A stretch of 59,815 nt of DNA from Bradyrhizobium manausense (GCF_001440035.1 NZ_LJYG01000032.1:1-59815); one strand, 5' to 3'. Counted from the stretch's first letter, positions 40,024 through 49,415 are shown. Program-made: numbers and translations. The notes: generated by a model not told the origin, from the sequence alone.

Positions 40024-42060
40024 ATGTCAGGCGAGGAACACGTCTCCGTTGCCGTTCGAGATGACTTTTTGGCGCGGCAGACCAAAGCGAAGCCGGTACC
40101 TGCCCTCGCGGAATTGCTGTGGAATAGCCTCGACGGCGACGCCACCGACGTCTCGGTGGAATTCGTCCATAACGACCTAGCCGGTGGAATGTCCAAGATC
40201 GTCGTCTACGACAATGGCGACGGCTTTTCGCGCACAGACGCGCGGGCGCTCTTCGGCAATCTCGGCGGATCGTGGAAGCGTCAAATTCGTCAGACCAAGC
40301 GCAATCATCGCATGATCCACGGACAAGAAGGGCGCGGGCGCTACAAGGCATTCGCCCTCGGCCAGTCCGCCACCTGGAAAGTGTGTTACGACGATGCATC
40401 AGGCCGAAAGGCTTTTGAGGTCAGGCTCCTGGAAGCCGATCTTACAGATGTCACCATCACGGAGGAAGTGCCCGCGCCTGATCGCTCAACCGGTGTCATC
40501 GTCGAGATCGACGACCTTCGGCGGGATTTCAGAACCTTCGAGAGCGACGAAGGCATTCAGGACCTGAACGAGATCTTCGCGCTCTACCTCATGAATTATC
40601 GCGGGGTATCTATCTCTGTCGCCGGCCAGAGGCTCGATCCGGAGAAGGTGATCGCCAGCCACCATAAAGCTTCGCTTCCGCCAATCGAAACGGCGGAAGG
40701 CGACCAGCACAGCGCCGAGCTCGAGGTCATTGAATGGCGAACGGACGCGCGCCGCGTGTTGTATCTGTGCTCGGCGGGCGGATTTCCGTTCGATCAGGTT
40801 GAGACGCGCTTTCACATTCCCGGCTTTTCTTTCTCCGCCTACCTGAAATCCACCTACGTCGAGGAACTGCACAACGAAGAACGCGTCGCGCTCTCGGAAA
40901 TGGATCCTTTGCTCGCCGTGGCGGTGGAAAATGCGCGGTCCGCGATCAAAGACTACTTCCGCGACAAAGCGGCGGAAAAGGCTCGATCCCTCGTCGATGA
41001 ATGGATCGCCGAAGACGTCTATCCATATCGAGGCGCACCACAGAACGCCGTTGAAAAGGTCGAACGGCAGGTCTTTGATATCGTGGCGGTCCAAGTTCAA
41101 GAGCTCGCGCCTGACCTCGGGATCAGCTCGGCAAAGGCGAAGGCGTTACACCTTCGGATGCTTCGAAACGCGATTGAGCGCGGACCAGAGGAATTGCAGC
41201 TGATATTGAAGGAGGTGCTGGACCTTCCGGCTCGCAAGCAGAAGGAACTTGCTTCCCTTCTCCAGGAGACCACCCTCTCCGCGATCATTACTGCGGCCAA
41301 GACGGTCGCCGACCGACTCAAATTCATTTCAGCCCTGGAGTCGATCGTCTTTGACCCCGAAACCAAAGGGCGTCTGAAGGAGCGCACCCAGCTTCACAAG
41401 ATACTCGCTGAAAATACGTGGGTTTTCGGCGAAGAGTATAATTTATGGGTGAGCGACAAGGATCTTCGCCGTGTCCTCGAGAAGCATCGCGACTATCTTG
41501 ATCCGGACATCTCGATCGACGAGCCTGTAAAGGTGATCGGTAAGGCGCGTGGGATCATCGACCTGATGTTCTCGCGCTCCACCCGGCGACATCGCGCCAA
41601 CGACATCGAACACATGATCGTCGAACTCAAGGCTCCCAAGGTGAAGATCGGCGCCAAGGAAATCACACAGGCAAAACAGTATGCGATCGCTGTCACCTCC
41701 GATGAGCGATTTTCGACCGTCGATGGAGTCCGCTGGCACTTCTGGCTCGTTTCGAATGCCTACGACGATTTTGCCAAGCACGAGATTGAAAGTGGACCGG
41801 ATCGAGAGCGGCGCCTTATCGCAAAAGGGCCGAGACACATCATCGGAATCAAGACGTGGGGCGAACTTATCGAAGAAAACCGCGCTCGCCTACAGTTCTT
41901 CCAGGAACATCTGCAGCATTCCGCTGACGAAAGCGCCGCGATAAAATACCTGCAGGAAAAGCACAGCCAGTTTCTCGAGGGCGTGATTGTCGAGGAAGTC
42001 ACCGAGACCAGCGAAGATCAGCCGGATACTCCTGCCCCGGAAGATTCTATGCCTGCTTAA
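40024..42060 (+). CDS. GHKL ATPase fused to a Shedu-like (DUF4263) nuclease domain
   Basis: The 678-residue protein begins with a GHKL ATPase domain: N box ELLWNSLDGDA (Asn34), G1 DNGDGF (63-68) and G2 GRGRYKAFALG (103-113), as in MutL, Hsp90 and MORC-like ATPases. A long helical region follows (about 300-470). The C terminus (about 470-640) resembles Shedu SduA: LAENTWVFGEEYNLW, then Asp513 in GIIDLMFS and Glu534/Lys536 in MIVELKAPK, a D...ExK nuclease core. ATG 40024 has GGAGG nearby; an upstream TTG at 39997 is less likely. ATP-driven dimerisation may gate cleavage in phage defence, an inference from the architecture. The gene stands alone, convergent with the next cluster. Confidence 0.82.
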   Translation: MSGEEHVSVAVRDDFLARQTKAKPVPALAELLWNSLDGDATDVSVEFVHNDLAGGMSKIVVYDNGDGFSRTDARALFGNLGGSWKRQIRQTKRNHRMIHGQEGRGRYKAFALGQSATWKVCYDDASGRKAFEVRLLEADLTDVTITEEVPAPDRSTGVIVEIDDLRRDFRTFESDEGIQDLNEIFALYLMNYRGVSISVAGQRLDPEKVIASHHKASLPPIETAEGDQHSAELEVIEWRTDARRVLYLCSAGGFPFDQVETRFHIPGFSFSAYLKSTYVEELHNEERVALSEMDPLLAVAVENARSAIKDYFRDKAAEKARSLVDEWIAEDVYPYRGAPQNAVEKVERQVFDIVAVQVQELAPDLGISSAKAKALHLRMLRNAIERGPEELQLILKEVLDLPARKQKELASLLQETTLSAIITAAKTVADRLKFISALESIVFDPETKGRLKERTQLHKILAENTWVFGEEYNLWVSDKDLRRVLEKHRDYLDPDISIDEPVKVIGKARGIIDLMFSRSTRRHRANDIEHMIVELKAPKVKIGAKEITQAKQYAIAVTSDERFSTVDGVRWHFWLVSNAYDDFAKHEIESGPDRERRLIAKGPRHIIGIKTWGELIEENRARLQFFQEHLQHSADESAAIKYLQEKHSQFLEGVIVEEVTETSEDQPDTPAPEDSMPA

Positions 42061-42103
42061 TGTCCTGCGCTGGCTGATGCATCAAGCCAGACGGCACCTC
42101 AAC

Positions 42104-42124
42104 CGCAGCAGCCGGGCTGCTTTC
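42104..42124 (+). terminator. Possible terminator of the GHKL-nuclease gene
   Basis: The GC-rich inverted repeat AGCAGCC-G-GGCTGCT, followed by TT, lies 46 bases after the stop codon. The short T tract makes it weak. Confidence 0.3.
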
Positions 42125-42177
42125 ACCAGCCCGCAGCATTTAATCGCAATCCGCGCTAGTTACCGCTCAACGGCCGA

Positions 42178-43386
42178 TCAGTGTCCCCGCAGGCCAAACT
42201 CGGCGATGATTGCAGGCCGAGCGGCGAGGAGACGTTCGAGATGGCTCTCGGGCCACATCTCGATGCGCGGCGACGCCCCATTCGCATTGTGCTGCTCGAT
42301 CCAAGTCACGGCATCAGCGGTGAACCGCCCGCTGGTTGCTATGATCAGCACATCGACCCGCGGATTGGGCCAAAGCGCCATTTGATCCTTCGTCGACGAG
42401 ACCTCGGAGAGGCTCACGCTACGACTCGTCCAATGCTTGCACTGGATCACGACACGAAGGCGCAGCGTGCCCGACAGCTCGTCCTGGATCACGCGCATCA
42501 CAGATAGATCCCTACCTTTGTCAGGCGCCCTCGTCTGCATCAGCCACTCTGGATTCTCGTAGCCTGGCGTGTCGCTGATGAGCGTGAAAATCAGGCGCTC
42601 GAAAGCCTGGTCATCGATTTTAGACCAGGCCAATGCCGTCGTGATCGGACCAGTCGGCCGCGCGGCGACCAAGGCCGACAGGTCCTCGACCTGTACAGGC
42701 ACCGCCTCGTTGACGCCGTAAAGTCCCTTCCGCAAGGTATTCTTTACGTCCGGCCAATCCATCGCTTCTATGTCATAAAGGTCGCCGACATATCCAAAAT
42801 CCATATGCCGCATCATGTCCGACCACCGCGCCGGCTTCACGCTTGAGCCGAGCAGCACCTCAACTTGCTTCATGCGCTCACGAATGGCGTTCCACACGTC
42901 TCGTTCGATCTGCTGCCGCGGATCTGCATCCGGGCCTACGCCCGCGCGAACCGTTCGGATGTCCGCATCGATCTGGTCGATCAGGCCGACGAGCGCATCA
43001 CGAATAAGCGCCTTGCGCATGTTGTTGAGCCGGAAGCGATATTCTCGAAGTTCACGACCGGGCTCCTCGATCCAGCGTTCCACGGATACATGCGCGCTCG
43101 GCTCATCGATCTCCATCGCGTCTAACCGGCTCTGCGCGAGGCCGTCGAGATCCGGAGGTGTCGCCGTCGGCTTCCATCCCCCGATTTTCGGAAGGCTCGC
43201 GAGGAGAATGTCGAAAGAGCGCGCGCGATCCTCATATTCGACGTTTTCACCGAAAGTGACACCGGTCGGGATCATCTCGGCCATCTCATCCCAGAGCCGT
43301 TCGAGCTTGATAAGATTGGCTTCCGTCGCCTCGAATTGCTCGAGAGCCGTCATGATGGAATTATTTGCTGTACTCGGCGTAGGCAT
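42178..43386 (-). CDS. Mrr-like (type IV-like) restriction endonuclease
   Basis: The 402-residue protein has a helical N-terminal region (about 1-240) without a recognised domain. The C-terminal nuclease domain is of the Mrr_cat type: DDQAFERLIFTLI, Asp293 in DKGRDLSV, and Gln315/Lys317 in VVIQCKHW. In Mrr relatives Gln replaces the usual Glu. Such enzymes cut modified or foreign DNA. No methyltransferase is nearby, which fits a modification-dependent or ATP-independent defence enzyme. It is the last gene of a run of minus-strand genes; the neighbour (43419) begins 32 bases upstream. Confidence 0.82.
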   Translation of the reverse strand: MPTPSTANNSIMTALEQFEATEANLIKLERLWDEMAEMIPTGVTFGENVEYEDRARSFDILLASLPKIGGWKPTATPPDLDGLAQSRLDAMEIDEPSAHVSVERWIEEPGRELREYRFRLNNMRKALIRDALVGLIDQIDADIRTVRAGVGPDADPRQQIERDVWNAIRERMKQVEVLLGSSVKPARWSDMMRHMDFGYVGDLYDIEAMDWPDVKNTLRKGLYGVNEAVPVQVEDLSALVAARPTGPITTALAWSKIDDQAFERLIFTLISDTPGYENPEWLMQTRAPDKGRDLSVMRVIQDELSGTLRLRVVIQCKHWTSRSVSLSEVSSTKDQMALWPNPRVDVLIIATSGRFTADAVTWIEQHNANGASPRIEMWPESHLERLLAARPAIIAEFGLRGH

Positions 43387-43418
43387 GCGCCTCCCCTTCG
43401 CCCGCTATAGCGGTGATA

Positions 43419-44156
43419 CTACGACGTCGTTTTAGCCCGGTCCCCTAACTTCGCCTTACCTGCCTCCAAGAAGGCCGACAACATTGTCTCCATCGCCTCC
43501 TCGAGGTTGTCCGGCTCTTCCGCCCTCAGCCGTTCCGATTCTGCCACAAAACCAGAAAGCAGGTCGCGAATGACGTCCGGTGACGCCGTCAAAGTTCTCA
43601 GCATCTTCAATGAATTGTGCGCATAACCAAGAAACTCGGCGTTTCTCTCAGTTATTTCTTCAAGCATTTTCTTCGTAATGCGCTCGCTTGGCGCCACGAA
43701 CTCGCCATCCAACCAATCCACATAGAAGGAAGCGTTCTTATTTCGGTTTGAACCGTCGTGGAAATCATCTTGCGTTTTCCTGAACGCCTCCCTCGCGGCG
43801 TCCCAATCGCCTCGCGCTCGCGCTGCCAGTTCATCTTCGGAAGGCTCGAGCATGTAGGCATTCGATTTGTTCTTCGAGGAATGGCGCGCAAACGCGGCCA
43901 ACACTTTCTTCTGATTGACTTCAAGGTCAAGAATAAGACTGACGGCCCACACTCCGAGAGTGTTCACCTTCGAACACTCCTCCAGCGAAATCTGGTGCAG
44001 GCAAAGGGCGCGGGCCACCGCACCGGCTTTCGCCAGCAGCTCCGCCTCAAAGAAAAGCTGTTCCGCATTGGTGAAGGTCTTCTCTGCGCCCTGGAGCAGA
44101 ACGTCCAAGGACGCTTCATTCTCATCCGCCTTGCTATCGGCCACCCGCATCTCCAT
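43419..44156 (-). CDS. abiV: AbiV-family abortive infection protein (HEPN-like)
   Basis: The 245-residue protein shows the AbiV pattern: an early helix with AEQLFFEAELLAKAGAVARA, the ISLEECSK motif, the RHSSKNK segment and the NASFYVDWLDGEFVAP stretch in which family members have a conserved Tyr-Val-Asp. AbiV proteins belong to a HEPN-like group; lactococcal AbiV blocks phage late gene expression by binding a phage protein. The start lies inside the upstream Mrr-like gene (23-base overlap), so the two are probably translated together. Confidence 0.75.
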   Translation of the reverse strand: MEMRVADSKADENEASLDVLLQGAEKTFTNAEQLFFEAELLAKAGAVARALCLHQISLEECSKVNTLGVWAVSLILDLEVNQKKVLAAFARHSSKNKSNAYMLEPSEDELAARARGDWDAAREAFRKTQDDFHDGSNRNKNASFYVDWLDGEFVAPSERITKKMLEEITERNAEFLGYAHNSLKMLRTLTASPDVIRDLLSGFVAESERLRAEEPDNLEEAMETMLSAFLEAGKAKLGDRAKTTS

Positions 44157-45132
44157 CGAAAAGGACTTCAGTTAGATTGTCCGGCGGCGACCAAATCCCA
44201 GACTTAGCCTTCACATATGTCCGGCAAAGAGTGACGATCTTCTCCTGATCCCCGAACCTCAATTTCTCTCGCTCAATCGTGGTGAGCTGCTCGAGCGCAT
44301 TCTCGGTAAATCCATAGGTCGACAGAAACAGGCCACCTGCCTTCTTTTCGGTGACAATGACCTTCAAGAGCTTCGCGACCGCGTCGGCACCCACCTTTGT
44401 TGAGGACCGCCAATGCTTGATCTCCACATAGTAGGTCGCCTGCTTTCCGGCGACTTCACATTCGAGGATGACGTCTTTACCGCCGTCCTTCGACCCGGGG
44501 GTGAGCGTCACCCGAAAGCCAAGCCCATCGAAGACCTCAGCAACGGTGCGCTCGACATCCCGCCATTCCAAATGGGCTAAGGCGCCCGGGTCTCGCGCGA
44601 TGAGCCGGGCGAAACGCTCGCTGAGTTCGCGCAGAATGACCCGCACCTCTGTCTCCGCATCGGGCTCAGCTTCCCGTACGAGCTCCAACCAGCTGCGCAG
44701 ATCCTCAAGCGCTTTCAGTTCGACCGACAGTGGGAGGTCATGCTCGATCGTGGCCCTGGCCGCTGTCGTGAAGGCGCAATTGCTGACGAGGATCACTCGA
44801 CCTATCCCCTTCGCCAAGCCAGCCCCGATTAGCTCCCTGACCTGCTCAACCGCGACCTTTCGTGCTCGTGAGTAAAACTTGGCTACTACCCCGAGGCTTT
44901 CCGCCGATCCGAGCGCTGGATCGCCGCGGACACCCACGAAGTCGATCCCTTCGTCCCTGTGTGTGGATGTCGCCTGCAGGTAAAACCCTTCGACCCGGAG
45001 GATCGGTCTCAATACACCTCCCAAAATCCGGTCAGCCTCCATCGGTGATGGCGCTGATCCGACTTCGAGCCGGGCAATATCGGCGATGATGCGAGAATAT
45101 TCTTCATTCGAAATTTTGGCCGCAGCGCGCAT
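44134..45132 (-). CDS. Two-domain Mrr-like nuclease
   Basis: The 332-residue protein appears to contain two tandem PD-(D/E)XK folds. The C-terminal one (about 185-310) is intact: WRDVERTVAEVFDGLGF, Asp220 in GGKDVILE and Glu237/Lys239 in YYVEIKHW. The N-terminal one (about 30-150) has Asp64 in EGIDFVGVRG but Ala in the Glu position of VVAKFYSR, so it is probably a non-catalytic DNA-binding or dimerisation domain. The downstream abiV-like gene starts within its last codons. It ends a 45-base gap after the AbiH-like gene. Restriction of modified or invading DNA is the likely role. Confidence 0.8.
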   Translation of the reverse strand: MRAAAKISNEEYSRIIADIARLEVGSAPSPMEADRILGGVLRPILRVEGFYLQATSTHRDEGIDFVGVRGDPALGSAESLGVVAKFYSRARKVAVEQVRELIGAGLAKGIGRVILVSNCAFTTAARATIEHDLPLSVELKALEDLRSWLELVREAEPDAETEVRVILRELSERFARLIARDPGALAHLEWRDVERTVAEVFDGLGFRVTLTPGSKDGGKDVILECEVAGKQATYYVEIKHWRSSTKVGADAVAKLLKVIVTEKKAGGLFLSTYGFTENALEQLTTIEREKLRFGDQEKIVTLCRTYVKAKSGIWSPPDNLTEVLFDGDAGGR

Positions 45133-45177
45133 TACCCTATCTGTTCCTCTTCGATCTCTCCAACCGGTCCGGGCACT

Positions 45178-46077
45178 TCAAAACTCACTCAGCAGAGCAT
45201 ATTCGACCAAATGAGATGGCACGCCCAGCGCCACCATGCGCTCGCGCAAACCGTCGAGATCACCGTAGTAGCTGATCTTCCACCGAACCCGATCAACGTC
45301 GATATTGGCGATCACCTCGTGAAAGTACGGGTGATCGACGTCGGACACCGAGTGTCCCATCACAAAGATCCGATCCACGTCCGAAAGGCCGGCGAAGAAG
45401 GAAGCATTGTTTTCAATGACTTTTGACGTCGGCTTGAACGTGTCCTTGAAGTAGTCGTCGACAAGTCGCTGCCCTTCGATGACGCGGATGTCCGCGTCCT
45501 CCGGATCTCGTTCAAAGCGGTAAGGGTCGGGACTTGGATCCGGTTCCCACCCATGACCCAGAATAAGGGTGTCCGTCGGGTTCGCGGCGGCGCCATGAAT
45601 ATGGAGTATGTTGGCGTCAGAGACCCCGTACAGCCGCTGCAATGACGGGGTGTAGTTGAAGTTCAGGAAGACCGCGGAGGGGTCGACCGGGACGCGCCGG
45701 TCGACGATATCCGAAGCGGGCGGAATGGGAAGTTGGCGAATCCATTCGGCAAACCGCAAGCGCAGCGTCGTCGAGATCGCCTCGACCGCCTGTTCGATCT
45801 CGTATTGATAATCGTGGTGGTACGCGTCGCTCCAATCCTCCGCCCCATACCCCACGAGGAAATTTGAGGCGTCCTCGATCAGTGATTCACTGTCGAATGA
45901 GGCCAGCCGATCCTCAAACTCAGCCCAAAACTGCGCGTCCATGGCGAAGTATTTCGCGACCACCTCATAGGTCTTGGAGTCGTGCTTTCGAAGATATTCA
46001 CCGAACGCTTTATATGACGACGGAATGCCGTGGTGGAGATCGAAGCCATTTCCAATGATGTAGAGAGTCTTCGCCAT
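45178..46077 (-). CDS. abiH: AbiH-family abortive infection protein
   Basis: The 299-residue protein has the hallmark start TLYIIGNGFDLHHGIPSSY, the internal VFLNFNYTPSLQRLYG with its Asn-Tyr-Thr, and ILHIHGAAANPTDTLILGHG with the His-Gly pair. These are signature features of AbiH, a family of phage abortive-infection proteins of undefined mechanism. I choose ATG 46077, with GGAAGA nine bases upstream; a TTG at 46101 and ATG at 46086 are alternatives. It sits between the two Mrr-like nucleases' operon and the PD-(D/E)XK-like pair, all on the minus strand. Confidence 0.85.
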   Translation of the reverse strand: MAKTLYIIGNGFDLHHGIPSSYKAFGEYLRKHDSKTYEVVAKYFAMDAQFWAEFEDRLASFDSESLIEDASNFLVGYGAEDWSDAYHHDYQYEIEQAVEAISTTLRLRFAEWIRQLPIPPASDIVDRRVPVDPSAVFLNFNYTPSLQRLYGVSDANILHIHGAAANPTDTLILGHGWEPDPSPDPYRFERDPEDADIRVIEGQRLVDDYFKDTFKPTSKVIENNASFFAGLSDVDRIFVMGHSVSDVDHPYFHEVIANIDVDRVRWKISYYGDLDGLRERMVALGVPSHLVEYALLSEF

Positions 46078-46136
46078 CGGACCCATTCTTCCGCAGTTCA
46101 AGGTTGACGATAGGAGTTGCCCATGCCCGCCGCCCC

Positions 46137-46856
46137 TCAGTCATCCGTGTCCATGTCCACCTCCGCGATCAGCTCTTCGGCCAATTCCGAAAGCCATGGC
46201 GAGACATCATCGATCTGCACCGCGTTGGAGTGGGCCGCGTAGTAGTCGCCGACCGTTCGAAATCTCTCGCCGAACCGATCCGCGAACATTTTCTGCAGCT
46301 TGCTGTTTCTGCTCAGCACGCTCGACATGGCCCGACCACCTCGCAAGAACCTGATCGCATGCTCGGTCCCGAGCAGATAGAGGTGCTTACGCTTCGCTGT
46401 CGGATGCTCTGCAAGCAGCAGATAATCCTTGAAAACGGAATTCTGGCGGATCGTTTCCGCGCCGCCCCGCCACCGGATGAACTTGAATTCGGCAACCCGA
46501 ACATTGGTCTCAAGATCGAAGTCGCGGCCCGTGTTTCCGGCGCCGAGCGATACAGATTCGACCCGCTCCCCCGGCTCGAGAATGTGCGGCAGACACATGA
46601 GAATGCCGAGCGCGTGGATCGTGACGTTGATTTGGCCGGCCAACCGCTTCATCTCGGCAGCCGCCGCGAGAACGTCGCGGCCGGCCCCTGCACTTTCGAG
46701 GAAGCCCGTGCAGTCTCCTGCCGTAACACCACGAACCGCGCCTTCGATGCGCGATAGCGTTCGTGTCAGGTCCGGGCCGGTGAATCGTCCGACCAGCTTG
46801 ACGATCTCGGCCGGGTCTGCGGTCAATCTGCTCCCTCCAGCTCCAGATGCATCCAT
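46137..46856 (-). CDS. PD-(D/E)XK nuclease-like protein, second gene of a pair
   Basis: The 239-residue protein has a nuclease-like core with Asp114 in TGRDFDLETNVR and Glu123/Lys125 in VAEFKFIRW. The N-terminal half is helical (LVGRFTGPDL to EMKRLAGQI). The C-terminal segment includes HPTAKRKHLYLLG and a Ser-rich helix. The first 34 bases overlap the end of the preceding gene (46823-47344), which also encodes a D...ExK protein, implying a cooperating or heterodimeric pair. The assignment rests on motif spacing. Confidence 0.65.
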   Translation of the reverse strand: MDASGAGGSRLTADPAEIVKLVGRFTGPDLTRTLSRIEGAVRGVTAGDCTGFLESAGAGRDVLAAAAEMKRLAGQINVTIHALGILMCLPHILEPGERVESVSLGAGNTGRDFDLETNVRVAEFKFIRWRGGAETIRQNSVFKDYLLLAEHPTAKRKHLYLLGTEHAIRFLRGGRAMSSVLSRNSKLQKMFADRFGERFRTVGDYYAAHSNAVQIDDVSPWLSELAEELIAEVDMDTDD

Positions 46857-47344
46857 TCCGTCAACTCTTCATCCAGTTCGGCGTCAACATAGACCTCGCA
46901 ACGGGGGGCATTCCCTGCCTTCACGTCGATCACCAGATGAAGGCCGACCAAATAGCCATAGGGTCCAGCTTGCTCGGTCAGGCCCTTGAGCTTCCAGATG
47001 TCCCCTTCGTAGTCCTTGTTCGTCGACTTCTTGACCTCGACGACCAGCAAGTTCTCCCTCTTTCCGACCCGATGCACGATCAGGTCAGGCACGATCGCGT
47101 CCTTGCCAATCAGCTCATCGTCGCTGAGACCGTACCGAAGACGTTTGATGACATCCTCTCGGCGATTCCATTCGAGATCGATCGACCAACCGGCATACTG
47201 GCCGTGCAGGAGATCCCGGATTCGAGCGACAAGCGCGCGTTCGGCCGGATCGGCATAAGCAAGATCCTTGTCCTGCAGCAGTGCACGCACCGCGGCCGCG
47301 AATACTGAAAGTATTGCTTGCAAATCATCTCCCATACCACCCAT
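46823..47344 (-). CDS. PD-(D/E)XK nuclease-like protein, first gene of a pair
   Basis: The compact 173-residue protein is close to a minimal nuclease fold: helix LVARIRDLLHGQYAG, Pro86-Asp87 in AIVPDLIVHRVG, then Glu103/Lys105 in LLVVEVKKST, the Pro-Asp...Glu-x-Lys order of PD-(D/E)XK enzymes. It shares a 34-base overlap with the second gene. It is divergent from the DUF5677 gene, 152 bases apart, so promoters for both lie in between. A catalytic role is likely but not shown; it could be an antagonist of the partner. Confidence 0.7.
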   Translation of the reverse strand: MGGMGDDLQAILSVFAAAVRALLQDKDLAYADPAERALVARIRDLLHGQYAGWSIDLEWNRREDVIKRLRYGLSDDELIGKDAIVPDLIVHRVGKRENLLVVEVKKSTNKDYEGDIWKLKGLTEQAGPYGYLVGLHLVIDVKAGNAPRCEVYVDAELDEELTEWMHLELEGAD

Positions 47345-47496
47345 TTATCATGAATTACTTCAAAGAAAATCGGGGGCTCCGACGTGAACACCGAAATCGG
47401 CGGCACGGACGCGAAAATCGCCACCGCCGCGCACCGGACTGCCGCGATCATCGGACAGTCGGACGCGACGCGTCTCGTTGACCCGGACTGATTCCC

Positions 47497-48288
47497 ATGA
47501 CTGAAGATCATTCACGTTCATCGGAGTGGGTCGCCTGGATGCGCGACTATGTGGACGCGGCGCGCCGCTTTGCCGCCGAGGATCCCGTCGATGTTTCGTC
47601 AGAGGAAGAACGCGAGCTTGTGGCGATAAAGGCGGCGCTCTATGCCCGCGCTCTGACGCTGTTCGAAGGTGCCCTGCTCCTCCTCGAAAGCGACCGGCAG
47701 CTCGATTTTCGCATTCAGTCGCGTGGTGTCATAGAGGCGACGATGTACCTCATCGCGCTGGACCGAAACCCTGCCTTCGTCGCGCGCATGAAGGATGACG
47801 ACTTCAAGAGCCGGCAATCGCGCGCGGCTTTGCATCTTGGTGCGAAAACCTTCAATGGCACGGAAGATGTGAGGCAGCAGCTCGAGGAATTTGTCGCACA
47901 AGGGCTCCAGGGCGCAAAGGCGATCCAGCTCGGCACGCTCCTTCAGGGCAGCGATTTCGATCGTCTTTACCGCAGTTATCGAGACATTTCCGGGGACGCC
48001 GCGCATGTCAGCCTGACGGCGCTAAACCGGCACTATATCGCGAACGAGACGACCGGCCTGGCGGTTCTGATCATCAACCCTGAGCTCGATGACATCGACT
48101 TCCAGGTAACCGTGACAGAGCTCGGCATCTCCATGACGATCGCGACGCTTCACATCATGAAGATCAAGGAAAAGACCGACCTCTGGGATGAGTTTCAGGC
48201 GCTGTTGCAGCGATACCGAGCCCTGGCGCGCGATGGACACGGCTCGCCCGAGGCCCCAATCTTGGACACCGGACCAACGCAGCAATGA
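47497..48288 (+). CDS. DUF5677-like protein
   Basis: The 263-residue, mostly helical protein matches the DUF5677 pattern: GALLLLESDRQLDFRIQSRG with an RGVIEATMYLIAL core, then YRSYRDISGDAAHVSL, where a late His in a Tyr-x-x-x-S/D setting recalls HEPN-type domains. The function is unknown. It is the only plus-strand gene inside the minus-strand cluster and faces the unknown gene at 48300 tail to tail (11 bases apart). Confidence 0.7.
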   Translation: MTEDHSRSSEWVAWMRDYVDAARRFAAEDPVDVSSEEERELVAIKAALYARALTLFEGALLLLESDRQLDFRIQSRGVIEATMYLIALDRNPAFVARMKDDDFKSRQSRAALHLGAKTFNGTEDVRQQLEEFVAQGLQGAKAIQLGTLLQGSDFDRLYRSYRDISGDAAHVSLTALNRHYIANETTGLAVLIINPELDDIDFQVTVTELGISMTIATLHIMKIKEKTDLWDEFQALLQRYRALARDGHGSPEAPILDTGPTQQ

Positions 48289-48299
48289 AGCCTACGTCC

Positions 48300-49415
48300 T
48301 CACGAGCTCATTGAGCCACTCGCTGACAGGACTTGCGATTTCAAAAACATGCCGCAAAAGCTGAATAGCGACACAAACGGGGTCCGCTCAATACGGAACA
48401 GGTGCGTCCGAAAGCTCGCATCCTGGACTTTGCCGTTCTGCAGCATCTGAGCGAAACGCCTCTCCCGGTCTTCTCCCTCGTAGACATTGATGGCCAAGTC
48501 GAGGTGCTGCATTTCTACCTTGCCAAGCGGGGTCAGCGCGGGGTCGCGGGTGTCGAGATGGATGCATCGGGCGATCATCAAGCCGCTGGGATCATCCGGC
48601 CGCGGCAGTTCCTCGATCATCATCGTCAGGTAGTCGTCCTCACGGCGTTCAACATGAACCTCAAGCCGGCGCACCTTCTTTACATGATAGTCCCAGTATT
48701 CCGCATGTCCCTCGGATGCCGGACGGTCCAACAGATGGTACGCAGCGAAATCCTTCATGCCTTTGCGGAGGCTGAAGTCTTCCAGCCATCGCGGATTTGC
48801 AGGCACCAGCGTCGCTTCGGTCAACAACTGCAGCGGCTGTGTCGCAGAATAATATCCTGCGTCGAGCCGAACAAAGGCCGGCGCCGTTGGCCATTCATTC
48901 TGCGCCCAGTTTACGATACCCGGGCTGAGGTACGGGCAGAGTTTCGTAAATCCGCTTTCAGCCCGATAGATCTCACTGCCACCGACTGAACTCACTGCGC
49001 TGACATCAATCAGCTCGAAATCCTGCCTCCCGTTCGCCCGTCGTCGGATCTTGCCAAAAAGCCCAGGGACGCTCTTAAAGAGATGCTGGCCACTGTCATA
49101 GCGCGCACACAGTCTCTTGACCTCGCGACGATTCCATTCGTGCTCGACCTCGAACGTCATCGCAAAGGCCGCAAGTCGCTCTCGACGCGTTCGACCTGCA
49201 AAGAAGCCGATCACCAAATAGCCGCTCAGCCCGTTCTCGTCCTCGGACGTCAAAATGCTTTCGCGAAACGCGAGCACCGGAGCAACCATCGCTGCATGCG
49301 GGCCCGGACTTTCCACCAACTCATGGACCGCGATGTTCGCCTCCTTGGCGATCTTGGCTAAGTCACTGAGCTTCTCGAAATATTCGTCGATCTCCCCCAG
49401 AAATCCTTCCCCCAA
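48300..49415 (-). CDS. Unknown protein, third gene of the SRAP operon
   Basis: The 371-residue soluble protein starts at TTG 49415; no ATG occurs in frame for another 42 codons, and a GGCGG lies just upstream. It has a helical N-terminal region (IDEYFEKLSDLAKIAKEAN) and a mixed alpha/beta remainder with a long basic and aromatic central part. I recognise no motif. It begins six bases after the 226-residue gene, which in turn overlaps the SRAP gene, so all three form one transcription unit. Confidence 0.65.
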   Translation of the reverse strand: MGEGFLGEIDEYFEKLSDLAKIAKEANIAVHELVESPGPHAAMVAPVLAFRESILTSEDENGLSGYLVIGFFAGRTRRERLAAFAMTFEVEHEWNRREVKRLCARYDSGQHLFKSVPGLFGKIRRRANGRQDFELIDVSAVSSVGGSEIYRAESGFTKLCPYLSPGIVNWAQNEWPTAPAFVRLDAGYYSATQPLQLLTEATLVPANPRWLEDFSLRKGMKDFAAYHLLDRPASEGHAEYWDYHVKKVRRLEVHVERREDDYLTMMIEELPRPDDPSGLMIARCIHLDTRDPALTPLGKVEMQHLDLAINVYEGEDRERRFAQMLQNGKVQDASFRTHLFRIERTPFVSLFSFCGMFLKSQVLSASGSMSS

